NCBI GenBank assembly: GCA_018266105.1
Contig: JAFEBA010000009.1
Location: 10,280-55,847 of the forward strand
Direction of reading: 5' to 3'
DNA: 45,568 nucleotides
From: a bacterium
Lineage (GTDB): Bacteria; Vulcanimicrobiota; Xenobia; Xenobiales; JADMJV01
Part shown: piece after piece, positions 28,086 through 36,028 of the stretch
Position numbering within the stretch: the first letter of the stretch is position 1
Layout of the letters: the number at the start of each line of letters is the position of its first letter
Position numbers and translations under genes: made by a program
Notes under the pieces: model-generated
The model's input: only the letters and a program-made list of their open reading frames with translations
Told to the model about the DNA's origin: nothing
Database searches by the model: none

Positions 28086-29327
28086 CTAACTGGGCCGACG
28101 CGGGAGCCGGGCTTTGGCGGGCTTTTCTTGGACCGCTTCGGACTGGGGCGCGAGCGCTGGTTTGCGCAGTACCGGACGTGGCCTGGTGGTTTCCGGCTCT
28201 TTCACGGGCTGCCCCGTCACTTCAGCCAGGATCTGGGGCGCCGGCTTGGGATCAGGCAGGACCTGGGGCTGGGTGGCCGGTGTTTCCTTCGGTTCAGGAG
28301 CGGCTTTCTCTCGAAGCGGGCTCCGTTGCTCGCGGTGCAGGGCAGCTGCCCTGCGTTGAGCTCGCTCCGCCAGCTGGGGCTTGCCGACCTGACGCAGAAT
28401 TTGAGTGGCCCGTTCCCAGGCTCGAATTTTCAAGCCCATTTCCAGGTGCTCGGTGGAGACGATCAGCTCCAGGAGCCTTTGCACACGTTCCTCGGCCTGC
28501 TCCCACCTGGTGGTGCGGATGGAATGGTCGACCGCCATGGACAGGGCTTCGATGTATTCGAGGCTTTCGGATTGATTGGCGTCCTCGAGTAGCTCAAGTG
28601 ATTCAACGAAAAGGTTCTCCGCCTGATCTCCCCGTTGCAGCCCATCTTTCTTGGTTTCGGACAGATCCAGCTGACCGAATGCTTGTAAGGAGTAACAGTT
28701 GGCCAGTGCAGCCCGGCACTGGGACAGCAGCACGCCATCGAAGTGGTCGAGCTTCTGAACCACCCGCAGGGCCTGGAGAAAATCGGTTTCAGCCTTGCTC
28801 AGCCGTTTTCCGGCCATGGCCGCCCGGCCCATGGCCAGATGATAACGACATTCCAGCAAGGCGTCTTCGGGATAATTGGCCACCAGGCTACGCGCGCGCC
28901 GCAGCAAAGTGTCGGCCTGGACCCCACGATCTTGCTGAACATGCAGCCAGGCGAAGTTGATGCAGATGCGGGCCAGGGCCTTTTCGTCTTCCACGGGTTC
29001 TGAGCAACAGTTCAGCGCGTCTTGATAGAGGCGGCGGGCAGCTACCAGATTGCCGCGGCGGTGTTCCAGTACGCCCCAGTTTGCGAAGATTCTCCCGCGT
29101 AGCCAGGGAGATGGGCAGTCTTGTAGCGCCTGCTGGAAAAAACGGGCGGCCTTTTCCGGATCATTTTTGCGGCGTCGATAGAGGCCAAGGTTATTCAGCA
29201 TCACGCAACGCTTGACCGGGTCGTCCTGGCTCTCGGGCATAGCGTGTTTGAGCCATTGGTGGCAAAGGTCCAGATCGTATGCCCCCAAGGCCGCCTGGGC
29301 GCTGGTAAGACTATCCACCCAACTCAA
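28086..29327 (-). CDS. TPR-repeat protein with Pro/Lys-rich tail
   Basis: About 413 residues from a TTG start at 29327, which has a good GGAGGGG site 8 nt upstream; longer in-frame extensions run into the divergent gene. TPR-like helical pairs run from about residue 20 to 320 (for example NNLGLYRRRKNDPEKAARFFQQAL). The last 90 residues are low in structure, rich in Pro, Lys, Arg and Ala, and end LPRRPS. There is no signal peptide. It is probably a cytoplasmic scaffold. It lies 46 nt upstream of the P-loop kinase gene on the same strand. Confidence 0.8.
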   Translation of the reverse strand: MSWVDSLTSAQAALGAYDLDLCHQWLKHAMPESQDDPVKRCVMLNNLGLYRRRKNDPEKAARFFQQALQDCPSPWLRGRIFANWGVLEHRRGNLVAARRLYQDALNCCSEPVEDEKALARICINFAWLHVQQDRGVQADTLLRRARSLVANYPEDALLECRYHLAMGRAAMAGKRLSKAETDFLQALRVVQKLDHFDGVLLSQCRAALANCYSLQAFGQLDLSETKKDGLQRGDQAENLFVESLELLEDANQSESLEYIEALSMAVDHSIRTTRWEQAEERVQRLLELIVSTEHLEMGLKIRAWERATQILRQVGKPQLAERAQRRAAALHREQRSPLREKAAPEPKETPATQPQVLPDPKPAPQILAEVTGQPVKEPETTRPRPVLRKPALAPQSEAVQEKPAKARLPRRPS

Positions 29328-29378
29328 AACAGATTCCCCTCCGGCAGGGCAGCGGCCTCTGCCGCCAAACCCTGGCCT

Positions 29379-30350
29379 ATGTTTCATTGCCGCCTGGTCA
29401 ATGCCGCGCACCACGACCCGGCCTTGCTGCTGTCACCGCCACAATCGGCTCAGCGCTGGCTTCTGGATTGCGGGGACCTGCATCCACTTTCCTTGCATGA
29501 GTTGTTGCAAATTGACACCGTTTTTGTCAGCCACGCGCATATAGACCACTGGATCGGATTGGATGCTTTGATGCGCGCCCAGCTCTTTGGGGAACGACCT
29601 CTGCGCATCCTGGGCCCCCAGGGCATTTTAGACATGCTGGCCGGACGGCTGGCGGGCTACGCCTGGAATCTGGTGTCTCGTTCGCAGTTCGTGGTTGAGG
29701 GCTATGAGTGGACTGGAGAAGAATGGCGCTCCCGCCACTTTCCTTGCCGCCATCGCTTTGTGGGACAGCCGGCCGTTTCCGGGCTGCCGGAATTGGATGG
29801 CTGGGGGCTCGGTTGGGTCGAGTTGCGGCACGGGGTGCCCTGTCTGGGCTTTCGCCTGGAATCTGCTGTCAGCTATCGCTTCCGCGAGGAATGCCCACTT
29901 ACCCCTGGACCGTGGATTTCTCAGCTGAAGGATCGAGTGGCGAGGGGCGCGGAAGGTCAATTGGAGGTTGAGGGCCAGTTGCGAGAGGTTTCCGAGTTGT
30001 CGCAATGGCTTCGCCCTCTGCCCAGTCATCAACTGGCCTACATCACGGATACGCGTTTGGACCCGGCTACCCGCCAGCAAATTGTGCAGGCCTTCGGGCC
30101 TACCCGCATACTTTGGTGCGAAGCTGCGTTCTTGGAGTCTCAGCGTGAGCTGGCGGAATCCAAGCTGCACTCGACCGCACTGGAGGCGGCCAGTCTGGCG
30201 CTGGAGTTGGGTTGTGAGCGACTGTATTTGTTTCATCTCAGTCGCCGCACCCAGGGGCTGGCGGATGAGCATTTGCGCGAAGCCAGGTCCATCTTTCCTG
30301 AGACCTACCTGGGGTCGGAAGCGAACCAGGGGGTTGACAAGAGTAGGTGA
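29379..30350 (+). CDS. MBL-fold metallohydrolase (ribonuclease Z-like)
   Basis: 323 residues from ATG 29379. The metal-binding motif SHAHIDHW (H52, H54, D56, H57) follows a DCGD strand, as in beta-lactamase-fold enzymes. Later segments match the RNase Z/beta-CASP-less group: YITDTR (metal-bridging Asp) and LYLFHLSRR (final His). RNase Z matures tRNA 3' ends, but many homologues act on other phosphodiesters or small molecules, so I do not assign tRNA processing firmly. It is divergent from the TPR gene with about 50 nt between them. Confidence 0.83.
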   Translation: MFHCRLVNAAHHDPALLLSPPQSAQRWLLDCGDLHPLSLHELLQIDTVFVSHAHIDHWIGLDALMRAQLFGERPLRILGPQGILDMLAGRLAGYAWNLVSRSQFVVEGYEWTGEEWRSRHFPCRHRFVGQPAVSGLPELDGWGLGWVELRHGVPCLGFRLESAVSYRFREECPLTPGPWISQLKDRVARGAEGQLEVEGQLREVSELSQWLRPLPSHQLAYITDTRLDPATRQQIVQAFGPTRILWCEAAFLESQRELAESKLHSTALEAASLALELGCERLYLFHLSRRTQGLADEHLREARSIFPETYLGSEANQGVDKSR

Positions 30351-30381
30351 ACATATGGCAGTGTTGTGTCTGGAGGTCGTC

Positions 30382-30585
30382 ATGAAGAGCCCACAAGGAT
30401 TGATTTGGAATACACCAACACGACGCAAAGCCTTTGTTTGTGACGATTGCGACTTCAGAGCGTTAGACCTGGAGCTGTTTTTAGACGAGCTGGAGGCGGT
30501 TGAGGCCCTGGCGGCTCGGCACTCCGAGCCAGAGGGCGTGGGTCCCCGGCTCAGACTGGTCAAGGCCAGTCAGGCCGAGGGCTAG
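30382..30585 (+). CDS. small hypothetical protein with CxxC motif
   Basis: 67 residues starting at ATG 30382, preceded by a near-perfect GGAGG at 5-nt spacing. The sequence has CDDCD at about residues 20-24, then an acidic helix (LELFLDELEAVEALAARH) and a basic tail. It resembles the 78-residue protein at 16378-16614 only in size and in having a CDxC pair. It lies 32 nt after the MBL gene and ends convergently 5 nt from the CHAP-like gene. Function unknown; possibly a metal-binding accessory of the MBL hydrolase. Confidence 0.65.
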   Translation: MKSPQGLIWNTPTRRKAFVCDDCDFRALDLELFLDELEAVEALAARHSEPEGVGPRLRLVKASQAEG

Positions 30586-30589
30586 GCCT

Positions 30590-31225
30590 TCAGACCAGTT
30601 GTCGCCACAAGGGGCGCGTATAAAAACGGCCACTTTGTTGAAGGTGCGAACTCACGGTCTGGTAGGCCCGGCCACCGTTGTTGGAGCCCGTGACCAGAGG
30701 CAGGTGGCCCCTTCGGCCGGTCACCAGTTCGGTATGGGTATCTGAGACCCATACGTCGCCGGGTCCCGCCTCAGTCGGGGAAACTCTTTTCCAGCCTTGC
30801 TTTTTGAGAGCCGCTTCCAGATCTGGAACCAGGTTGTAGTGTCCTTTCAGCCCAAGGCGTTGGGCAAAGCTCGATACGAAGTTCGCGCACTGGTTATTGT
30901 TGCCGTAGCTGGTTTCGGGCCAGGCGGTGGTATCTTGAAAACCGGGTAATTTGCCGGTGAGTTCGCGAATGGGACTGCGCTCATAGCTTCGAGCCGCGGA
31001 GGCTACCTTCTGCCCGGCTAAGACCGAATGCAGGTCGAGCTTGCCGGGTAGCGGCGCCTTCCCCTGATCCAAAGCCAACTTGCGCAGAGTTTGGACGGCC
31101 CGCATCTCAGGCTCGAGTGACTCAAGCTGCACCCGGTCGGGTAGCGGGCCTGGTTCTGGCGCGTTCGGTTTGGGTGGGGGAGGGCTGAAATACCAGATCG
31201 GGTCGGTGGAAGAAATCGGATCCAT
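30590..31225 (-). CDS. CHAP/NlpC-like putative peptidoglycan amidase or endopeptidase
   Basis: 211 residues from ATG 31225, preceded by AGGAG. The N-terminal 30 residues are Pro-rich (FSPPPPKPNAPEPGPLPDR) and unstructured, with no classical signal peptide. The C-terminal domain has the CHAP-type cysteine in NNNQCANFVSSFAQRLG (Cys113) and a candidate His164 in GDVWVSDTHTELV, as in papain-fold cell-wall amidases. If enzymatically active it would cut peptidoglycan peptides; without a signal peptide it would need another export route or act elsewhere. It is divergent from the alpha/beta hydrolase at 31380. Confidence 0.68.
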   Translation of the reverse strand: MDPISSTDPIWYFSPPPPKPNAPEPGPLPDRVQLESLEPEMRAVQTLRKLALDQGKAPLPGKLDLHSVLAGQKVASAARSYERSPIRELTGKLPGFQDTTAWPETSYGNNNQCANFVSSFAQRLGLKGHYNLVPDLEAALKKQGWKRVSPTEAGPGDVWVSDTHTELVTGRRGHLPLVTGSNNGGRAYQTVSSHLQQSGRFYTRPLWRQLV

Positions 31226-31379
31226 GAGTATCTCCTGACGGTCGTGATGTCCCAATCTAGTCCGCATGTTTCTACCAAATTGCTACCGGTCGTGGAAATT
31301 GTTGCCGTTCTATTTCAGGGCGTCGCCAAGTTAACGACCTGTTTCCAATTTGGCTCCTTCTGCATGGCACCATAGGCAC

Positions 31380-32741
31380 GTGGTTATAAGCTCTTCTCCA
31401 GCCCCAATCCGGGTCAAAGCACCCAGCCTTCCTGAGTGGGAGGCCATGATCAAGCCCGAGCCCGGACAGGGTGAGGCTGTCGAGATCGGCGCACGTGAAG
31501 ACGAGCCGTTGCCCCGCTCAATGGCTGATGTGCGTCGTCAGGTGGCCTCCCTGGACTACCAACAGCTTGACCCTTATGTGGCCAGTGTCGCGGGCAGTAT
31601 CGCCGCCAGTCAGGTCGAACTACCGAAGGGCGAAGAGATCGTCGCGGTTAAATGCCCGGAGTTCTACAAAGAAGACGTGGAAGTTTTGATGGGCCTGCAG
31701 AACGGGCCAGATGCCCCTATGCTGGTGGTTTTGCCTGGAATTCACAGTAGCGGAACTAGTTCCCACTCCAACTTGCTCAAGAAGCTGGCTCTCGAGCGGG
31801 GCATGAATTACGTTTGCCTGCCCAACTCCATGAGCAAAGACATGCTTGAAGACATGCCAATTTACCACCCGGGCAATCCGCGCGTGGACGCCATGGCCAC
31901 CCACAAGATCATCTCCAATCTTCGCGACCAGCATCCCGAGTATTTCCGCAGTATTTCGGTGGCGGGTTACTCCTATGGAGGCCTGCACGGGGCGAATCTG
32001 ATTCGCTACGACGAGGAACAGCCACGGCGACTGATCAACGGCAACCTGGTCGCCATCTCGCCTCCCGACAACCTCGAACATTCGATGTTGCAACTGGATG
32101 GGCTGCGTGAGTTGTACAAGGACGGCACCGCTACCACTTCCGACACCGGTCTGAAATACAAGCACGACGTCAAGAAGTTCGGCTACGACGGGTTCTATCA
32201 GAGTGACCTTTACCAGCATGGTCCCGGTAGCAACGTGGACGAGATTGAGATTGCGGATAAGTATGGCAGCCGCGACTCCCTCAAGGAGCTGGTCGAGATT
32301 GTGGACACTCAGTTCGGCCATAATCAATTGCCCATGAATACTCAGGAATACAAGGATGCCAACCTGATTCAGAAGTACAAGATGCGTCAAGAGCATAAGC
32401 GCATTGTTGAGAACATCACCTATCGCCAGTTCTCGGATGAATGGTTGAGCCAGGACGACTGGCTGCAAGCCAATCATCTCACTCCTGAACAGATGGCCTC
32501 GACCTATAGCTTCAGTCATGCCCTGGAGGCCATTCATAAAACCCCGGTGCTGACCGTGGCCGCGGCTGATGACTACATTCTCAACGCGGGGGACGTGGAT
32601 CGCCTGCGAAAGCTGGAGAATCAGCCCGGACCGCTCGAGGTCACTCGGGTCTTCAATACGGGCGGACACGTTTCGTTGGATTGGAATCCTAAGGTGGCCG
32701 AGACTTTGATTGATTTTGCGGCTGCAGACGACCTTTACTGA
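31380..32741 (+). CDS. alpha/beta hydrolase, possibly exported or released
   Basis: About 453 residues from GTG 31380; ATG 31446 is an alternative. The first 95 residues are polar and unmatched. The core is an alpha/beta hydrolase: LVVLPGIHSSG (oxyanion region), AGYSYGGLHG (nucleophile Ser), TVAAADDYI (Asp) and NTGGHVS (His), so the full triad is present. Between residues about 240 and 370 is a large helical insertion or lid rich in charged residues. It resembles the YheT-like esterases distantly. There is no signal peptide. It shares the 154-nt divergent region with the CHAP-like gene, which may coordinate the two. Confidence 0.78.
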   Translation: MVISSSPAPIRVKAPSLPEWEAMIKPEPGQGEAVEIGAREDEPLPRSMADVRRQVASLDYQQLDPYVASVAGSIAASQVELPKGEEIVAVKCPEFYKEDVEVLMGLQNGPDAPMLVVLPGIHSSGTSSHSNLLKKLALERGMNYVCLPNSMSKDMLEDMPIYHPGNPRVDAMATHKIISNLRDQHPEYFRSISVAGYSYGGLHGANLIRYDEEQPRRLINGNLVAISPPDNLEHSMLQLDGLRELYKDGTATTSDTGLKYKHDVKKFGYDGFYQSDLYQHGPGSNVDEIEIADKYGSRDSLKELVEIVDTQFGHNQLPMNTQEYKDANLIQKYKMRQEHKRIVENITYRQFSDEWLSQDDWLQANHLTPEQMASTYSFSHALEAIHKTPVLTVAAADDYILNAGDVDRLRKLENQPGPLEVTRVFNTGGHVSLDWNPKVAETLIDFAAADDLY

Positions 32742-32755
32742 GCCGGCTCCGATCA

Positions 32756-32777
32756 CAAACTTTTAACGTAAAGTTTG
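32756..32777. repeat. perfect 8-bp inverted repeat upstream of the PilZ gene
   Basis: CAAACTTT at 32756-32763 and AAAGTTTG at 32770-32777 flank TAACGT. The arms are perfect and AT-rich, 14 nt after the hydrolase stop and about 98 nt before the PilZ start. There is no T-run after it, so it is a weak terminator candidate; its symmetry and spacing also fit an operator. Function is inferred only. Confidence 0.5.
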
Positions 32778-32874
32778 CTTCTGGTTAATAATCGCCCGTC
32801 CGCGGTTGCCTTCTCGTGGGCAGAACTTGCTTAGATAGAGACAGAAACAGCAGGCTCACTCGGGAGGGCGAATC

Positions 32875-33213
32875 GTGACGACGGATTGGACTGAACACTA
32901 CGAACTGGATACGGATAATCGGCGCCGGGCGCCACGCATCAATCGCCATTTCGCCGTTCAATGTATGGACGATCACGAGAGTATCGAACGTGGGTCAGCT
33001 CTCAACGTCAGTTCCACTGGAGCCCGCCTGGTATTGAAGCGTCCTTGTCGAGGCGAGTTTACGCTTCAACTAGATGAAAACACCCAGGTCCTGGCCAGAA
33101 CGGTCTGGAGCCACCAGCTCTCAGGCTATGCTGTGGTCGGGGTTGAATTCGACCTCAGAGCTGCGGAGCAGCGGCGCTCCGTTGCCAGCTTTCTGGCCCG
33201 ACTGGCGGCCTGA
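32875..33213 (+). CDS. PilZ-domain c-di-GMP-binding protein
   Basis: 112 residues, a single PilZ domain. Both c-di-GMP contacts are present: the Arg-rich RRRAPR at about residues 17-22, and NVSSTGA (the [DN]xSxxG motif) at about 43-49. The start is GTG 32875 with a GGGAGG site. PilZ proteins read out c-di-GMP levels by binding partner proteins; the GGDEF and HD-GYP proteins elsewhere in the window could set that level. It is convergent with the STAS gene, 7 nt apart. Confidence 0.92.
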   Translation: MTTDWTEHYELDTDNRRRAPRINRHFAVQCMDDHESIERGSALNVSSTGARLVLKRPCRGEFTLQLDENTQVLARTVWSHQLSGYAVVGVEFDLRAAEQRRSVASFLARLAA

Positions 33214-33220
33214 AGCAGAG

Positions 33221-33538
33221 TCAGGCTGCCGTCGAAACCAGGAAGCTTTCCAGGCCCAAAGCGCTAAAGATTTTGCGCACGGCCAGCGATGGACGGGTTA
33301 GAAGCAGACGTCCTCCCAGGGTCCGCAAGCATCTCATGCAGCAAAGCAGCGCCTTGACTCCAGCGCTGTCGAGAAAGCTCACGCCGCGCAGGTCGATGCG
33401 AATGACGCGAACCCCCTGCTCGATGTAGCGTTCCAACCGGCAGAGCAGACGGCGCGCCACGCGCTGGTCCAGTTCCCCAATGAGGCTGATTTCAAGGCTT
33501 CTGCCTTGACGAAGGGCTTTCACGTAAATGGATTTCAT
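33221..33538 (-). CDS. STAS-domain anti-sigma factor antagonist
   Basis: 105 residues, a complete STAS domain of SpoIIAA/RsbV type. The phosphorylatable Ser58 lies in FLDSAGVKALL. Such proteins are switched by a serine kinase/anti-sigma factor of the RsbW type and release a sigma factor or activate a phosphatase. No partner kinase is adjacent. The start is ATG 33538 with AGAGAAG upstream. It is a standalone gene on this strand; the convergent PilZ gene ends 7 nt away. Confidence 0.9.
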   Translation of the reverse strand: MKSIYVKALRQGRSLEISLIGELDQRVARRLLCRLERYIEQGVRVIRIDLRGVSFLDSAGVKALLCCMRCLRTLGGRLLLTRPSLAVRKIFSALGLESFLVSTAA

Positions 33539-33619
33539 AACTTCTCTAGCTTAGAGGCTCGAGAAATGGCGCGGTTAGTGACTTTGCACAGGAATGAGTG
33601 GTATTCAATTCCTACCCTC

Positions 33620-33656
33620 ACAGAAAAGAAGGCCACCGGGAGTCCGGTGACCTTCT
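33620..33656 (-). terminator. rho-independent terminator of the 33694-34089 gene
   Basis: GAAGGCCACCGG (33628-33639) pairs with CCGGTGACCTTC (33644-33655) with one mismatch across a 4-nt loop. Read on the minus strand, the hairpin is followed by CTTTTCTG, a short T-run. It lies 38 nt downstream of the minus-strand gene's stop. It is the clearest intrinsic terminator in the window. Confidence 0.8.
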
Positions 33657-33693
33657 CTTTGCCTGCCTTCAACAGGTTGTGCCAGGGCTGAAG

Positions 33694-34089
33694 TTAAGGA
33701 TTGATTCGAATGTAGTGATAGGTTTCGGTGATCGGATCGTAGACCCGATTGATTCCTGGAGTGGTGGTGATGACCGTGCGTCGGGAGTAGTAAGAGTTTG
33801 GATCCATCATCAGGTGATAGTCTTCAGAATTCTCAACGTCCCACCGTTGAGCGAACTCGGCTTCGGCGATCTTGGACTGTGTGATGTCCATTTGATCGCT
33901 CTCATAACGGGCCCGGTCGAAATTACGATTGCTCATGGCAGTCTCGTAACTCATCTGGTGGTTGCGCAGTTGTTCGCGCAACACGGCCGGGTCTTCGTGA
34001 GAAGCCCAGATTGGAGAGGCGCTGGCCGCCCCCACACAGGGCAGCATCATCAGCGAAGTCAGCAGTAAGGGTTTCAAGATGTTGTGCAT
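33694..34089 (-). CDS. secreted hypothetical protein
   Basis: 131 residues from ATG 34089, which has GGAAGG 9 nt upstream; a start 21 nt further upstream is less likely. A signal peptide is clear: MHNILKPLLLTSLMMLPCVGAASA. The mature part is polar, with a helical charged stretch (HEDPAVLREQLRNHQMSYETAMSNRNFDRARYE) split by short turns, then a Tyr/Thr-rich C-terminus (TETYHYIRINP). I recognise no domain. It is flanked by a hairpin in its leader (34112-34127) and a rho-independent terminator, so it is probably monocistronic. Confidence 0.78.
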   Translation of the reverse strand: MHNILKPLLLTSLMMLPCVGAASASPIWASHEDPAVLREQLRNHQMSYETAMSNRNFDRARYESDQMDITQSKIAEAEFAQRWDVENSEDYHLMMDPNSYYSRRTVITTTPGINRVYDPITETYHYIRINP

Positions 34090-34111
34090 GCGTTGTAACC
34101 TTCCATTCACC

Positions 34112-34127
34112 GGTCTCTGGGGAGACC
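34112..34127. promoter_or_regulatory. 6-bp perfect hairpin in the leader of the 33694-34089 gene
   Basis: GGTCTC (34112-34117) and GAGACC (34122-34127) enclose TGGG. On the minus strand this sits about 23 nt upstream of the ATG and next to the Shine-Dalgarno. It has no T-run on that strand. It could be a leader stem-loop, an operator, or the end of the kinase transcript. Confidence 0.4.
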
Positions 34128-34203
34128 AATTTCTAGTTCAAGACTAACTGTCTGAAATGACTCCCGCGAGGTCCGAGCGTCCTGGCCTGAAGTGGGACTG
34201 GGG

Positions 34204-35568
34204 TCACGAAAGTTTGTGCATGCTCTCCCGGAGACTGGGATAGAGCTCGCGATAGACCGAGTAAGCGCGGTCATAGGCTCCTGCCTGGGTGGGTTGATAG
34301 CGAGCCATGACCTCTGGCTTGACCGTGAATCCCGCCGCCAGTTGGGCTGCTCCCAGGGCGCCCGCTTCGCCTTCTGACATGGCCAGTACGGGCCGATTCA
34401 GCGCGTCGGCCAGCATCTGCAACCAGACGGGGGAGCGGCTGAGGCCCCCGGTGACGCGAATTTCTTGAGCTGGTTGAAGCGACTCGGACACCTGGCGAAG
34501 CGCGAAAATGACCCCTTCCAGCATGGCCCGAGCGATGTGTGCTTGAGTATGCCGAATGGTCAGGCCCACCAGCGCCCCTCGTGCTCGAGCGTCCCAAATT
34601 GGGGAACGCTCGCCCATCAAGTAGGGGAGCGCAACCAGACCTTCGCTGCCGGCCGGTATTTTGTCGATCTGGCCGAGTAGATCTTCGGGGCGCGGGTTCC
34701 CTTGCAGACCGCGCAGCCAGTCCAGAACCAGACTGCCGTTCGAAATGGCCCCCCCTCGGACCCAACGCTGCCCGGAAAGGTAATAGCGAAACAGGCGCCC
34801 CTGCAGGGTCGAGTCCTCAGCCGTGCACACCATGCGCAGCGCGCCAGAAGTACCGATGGAGAGACAGGCCTGATCGGGCTGAAGCGAACCTGTGCCAAGA
34901 TGGCTGAGCGGGCCGTCGCCGGCTCCCAGCACGGTTCGGCCCTTGAATTCGGGCAGCAACTGGTCTGGCTCGACCACGAGTGGGAGCTGGGAGCGCTTTA
35001 CGCCCAGCCGTTCCAGGATGGTATCATCCCAGTCGTTGCCCGCGTAAAGTCCGGTGGCGCTGGCCAGTGAACGGTCCATCCAGGCGGGCCGATCCAGACC
35101 GGCTAATTGGGCGACGATCCACTCCTTCAGGCCCACCCAATAGGCGGGAGCCGTCTGGTGTTTGCTCCACCACAGCAGCTTGGCGGGCCAGGCCATCGGA
35201 TGAATGGGTGTTCCACAACGTTCTGCCCAATCCGGATGCTCGTGAGCCAGCTCTTCGGCCTCAGCCCAGGAGCGTTGATCTGCCCAAGAAATTGCCATCC
35301 CCAGCGGCTGTCCGGTCTCGCACAGAGGAAGGAGCGAGTGCATGGCAGAGGAAAATCCCACGGCCTCATACTCAGGCATCTGGATGAGCAGTTCCCGCAC
35401 AGCCTGCAAAGTGGCCAGAGGGTCCTGCACGGCCCAGCCGGGTTGGGGTGTCAACAGGTGCATTTCGCGGCTGGCCCGGGCCAGGCTGACGGGGCTTTGG
35501 CCTGCCTCCAGCTTCCAGAGACAGGCCTTAATTGTTGTGGAACCGAGATCGACCCCTAAGACTCGCAC
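34204..35568 (-). CDS. FGGY-family carbohydrate kinase, gluconokinase-like
   Basis: 454 residues from GTG 35568. The FGGY fold is shown by the N-terminal phosphate motif VLGVDLGSTTIKA, the second-domain GTSGALR and the ATP-binding VTGGLSRSPVWLQMLAD. The SSAMHSLLPL and ISWADQRS segments are typical of gluconate kinases of this family, so gluconate to 6-phosphogluconate is the likeliest reaction; xylulose or other sugar acids are possible. The length is slightly short for FGGY (about 490-500). There is no transporter or regulator of sugar uptake next to it. It lies 36 nt downstream of the Asn/Tyr-rich gene. Confidence 0.88.
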   Translation of the reverse strand: MRVLGVDLGSTTIKACLWKLEAGQSPVSLARASREMHLLTPQPGWAVQDPLATLQAVRELLIQMPEYEAVGFSSAMHSLLPLCETGQPLGMAISWADQRSWAEAEELAHEHPDWAERCGTPIHPMAWPAKLLWWSKHQTAPAYWVGLKEWIVAQLAGLDRPAWMDRSLASATGLYAGNDWDDTILERLGVKRSQLPLVVEPDQLLPEFKGRTVLGAGDGPLSHLGTGSLQPDQACLSIGTSGALRMVCTAEDSTLQGRLFRYYLSGQRWVRGGAISNGSLVLDWLRGLQGNPRPEDLLGQIDKIPAGSEGLVALPYLMGERSPIWDARARGALVGLTIRHTQAHIARAMLEGVIFALRQVSESLQPAQEIRVTGGLSRSPVWLQMLADALNRPVLAMSEGEAGALGAAQLAAGFTVKPEVMARYQPTQAGAYDRAYSVYRELYPSLRESMHKLS

Positions 35569-35604
35569 CCTGGCGAATTCGCGACCTCGGCTGGCTCCAC
35601 CCCT

Positions 35605-35952
35605 CTAACGTCGGCGCCGAGGATACCAGTTGCCATTGTTGTTCTGGTAATTGTAGCCGTTGTTGTAGTAGCCACTGTTGTAAGAGCCATTGTTGTAATT
35701 GTTGTAATACTGGTTGCCGTAGCCCAGCGGGTAGACTTCCACATTCATTCCGTCGATCACATAGCGAGCCTCGATCGGCTGTCCATTCAGGGTGAAAGAG
35801 GCCTGATTATAGGGAATATACTGGGTCCCATTCTGGTTGCTCAGGTAGATACCGGTGGGTGTGGTGCCGGTCACCAGGCCCCCATTGATGGGAGCGGCCG
35901 AGGCGGCCAGGCTGGCCGCGGCGATGAAACCGGCGATCAAGAACTTCTTCAT
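35605..35952 (-). CDS. secreted Asn/Tyr/Gly-rich low-complexity protein
   Basis: 115 residues from ATG 35952, preceded by GGAGG; a start 15 nt upstream is weaker. A signal peptide (MKKFLIAGFIAAASLAASA) precedes a 55-residue beta-like region (GIYLSNQNGTQYIPYNQASF, then LNGQPIEARYVIDG). Residues about 75-108 are Asn/Tyr/Gly repeats (YYNNYNNGSYNSGYYNNGYN), and the protein ends RRRR. Such tails occur in surface or amyloid-like proteins. No function is assigned. Confidence 0.8.
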   Translation of the reverse strand: MKKFLIAGFIAAASLAASAAPINGGLVTGTTPTGIYLSNQNGTQYIPYNQASFTLNGQPIEARYVIDGMNVEVYPLGYGNQYYNNYNNGSYNSGYYNNGYNYQNNNGNWYPRRRR

Positions 35953-36028
35953 TTGTTTTTCCTCCATCTCTTCGACCTCAGAATAGGCCAGCTGGCTGAA
36001 GGCATTTCCGGATTTTTCTGAAGATTTT

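Noticed and set aside
29244..29378. N-terminal extension of the MBL-fold gene
   Set aside because: It would overlap the coding start of the divergent TPR gene, and ATG 29379 already gives a complete fold.
31620..32756. 378-codon minus-strand open frame opposite the alpha/beta hydrolase
   Set aside because: The plus-strand frame has a full catalytic triad; the antisense product has no recognisable motif. Long antisense frames are common in this base composition.
35630..35720. Short direct repeats (TTGTTGTA-type) considered as a CRISPR or iteron array
   Set aside because: Units are short, irregular and in frame with Asn/Tyr codons of a secreted protein; there are no spacers.
35983..35998. GCCAGCTGGC palindrome between two minus-strand genes considered as an operator or terminator
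   Set aside because: A single 10-bp palindrome without loop, T-run or repeat elsewhere is expected by chance in GC-rich DNA.
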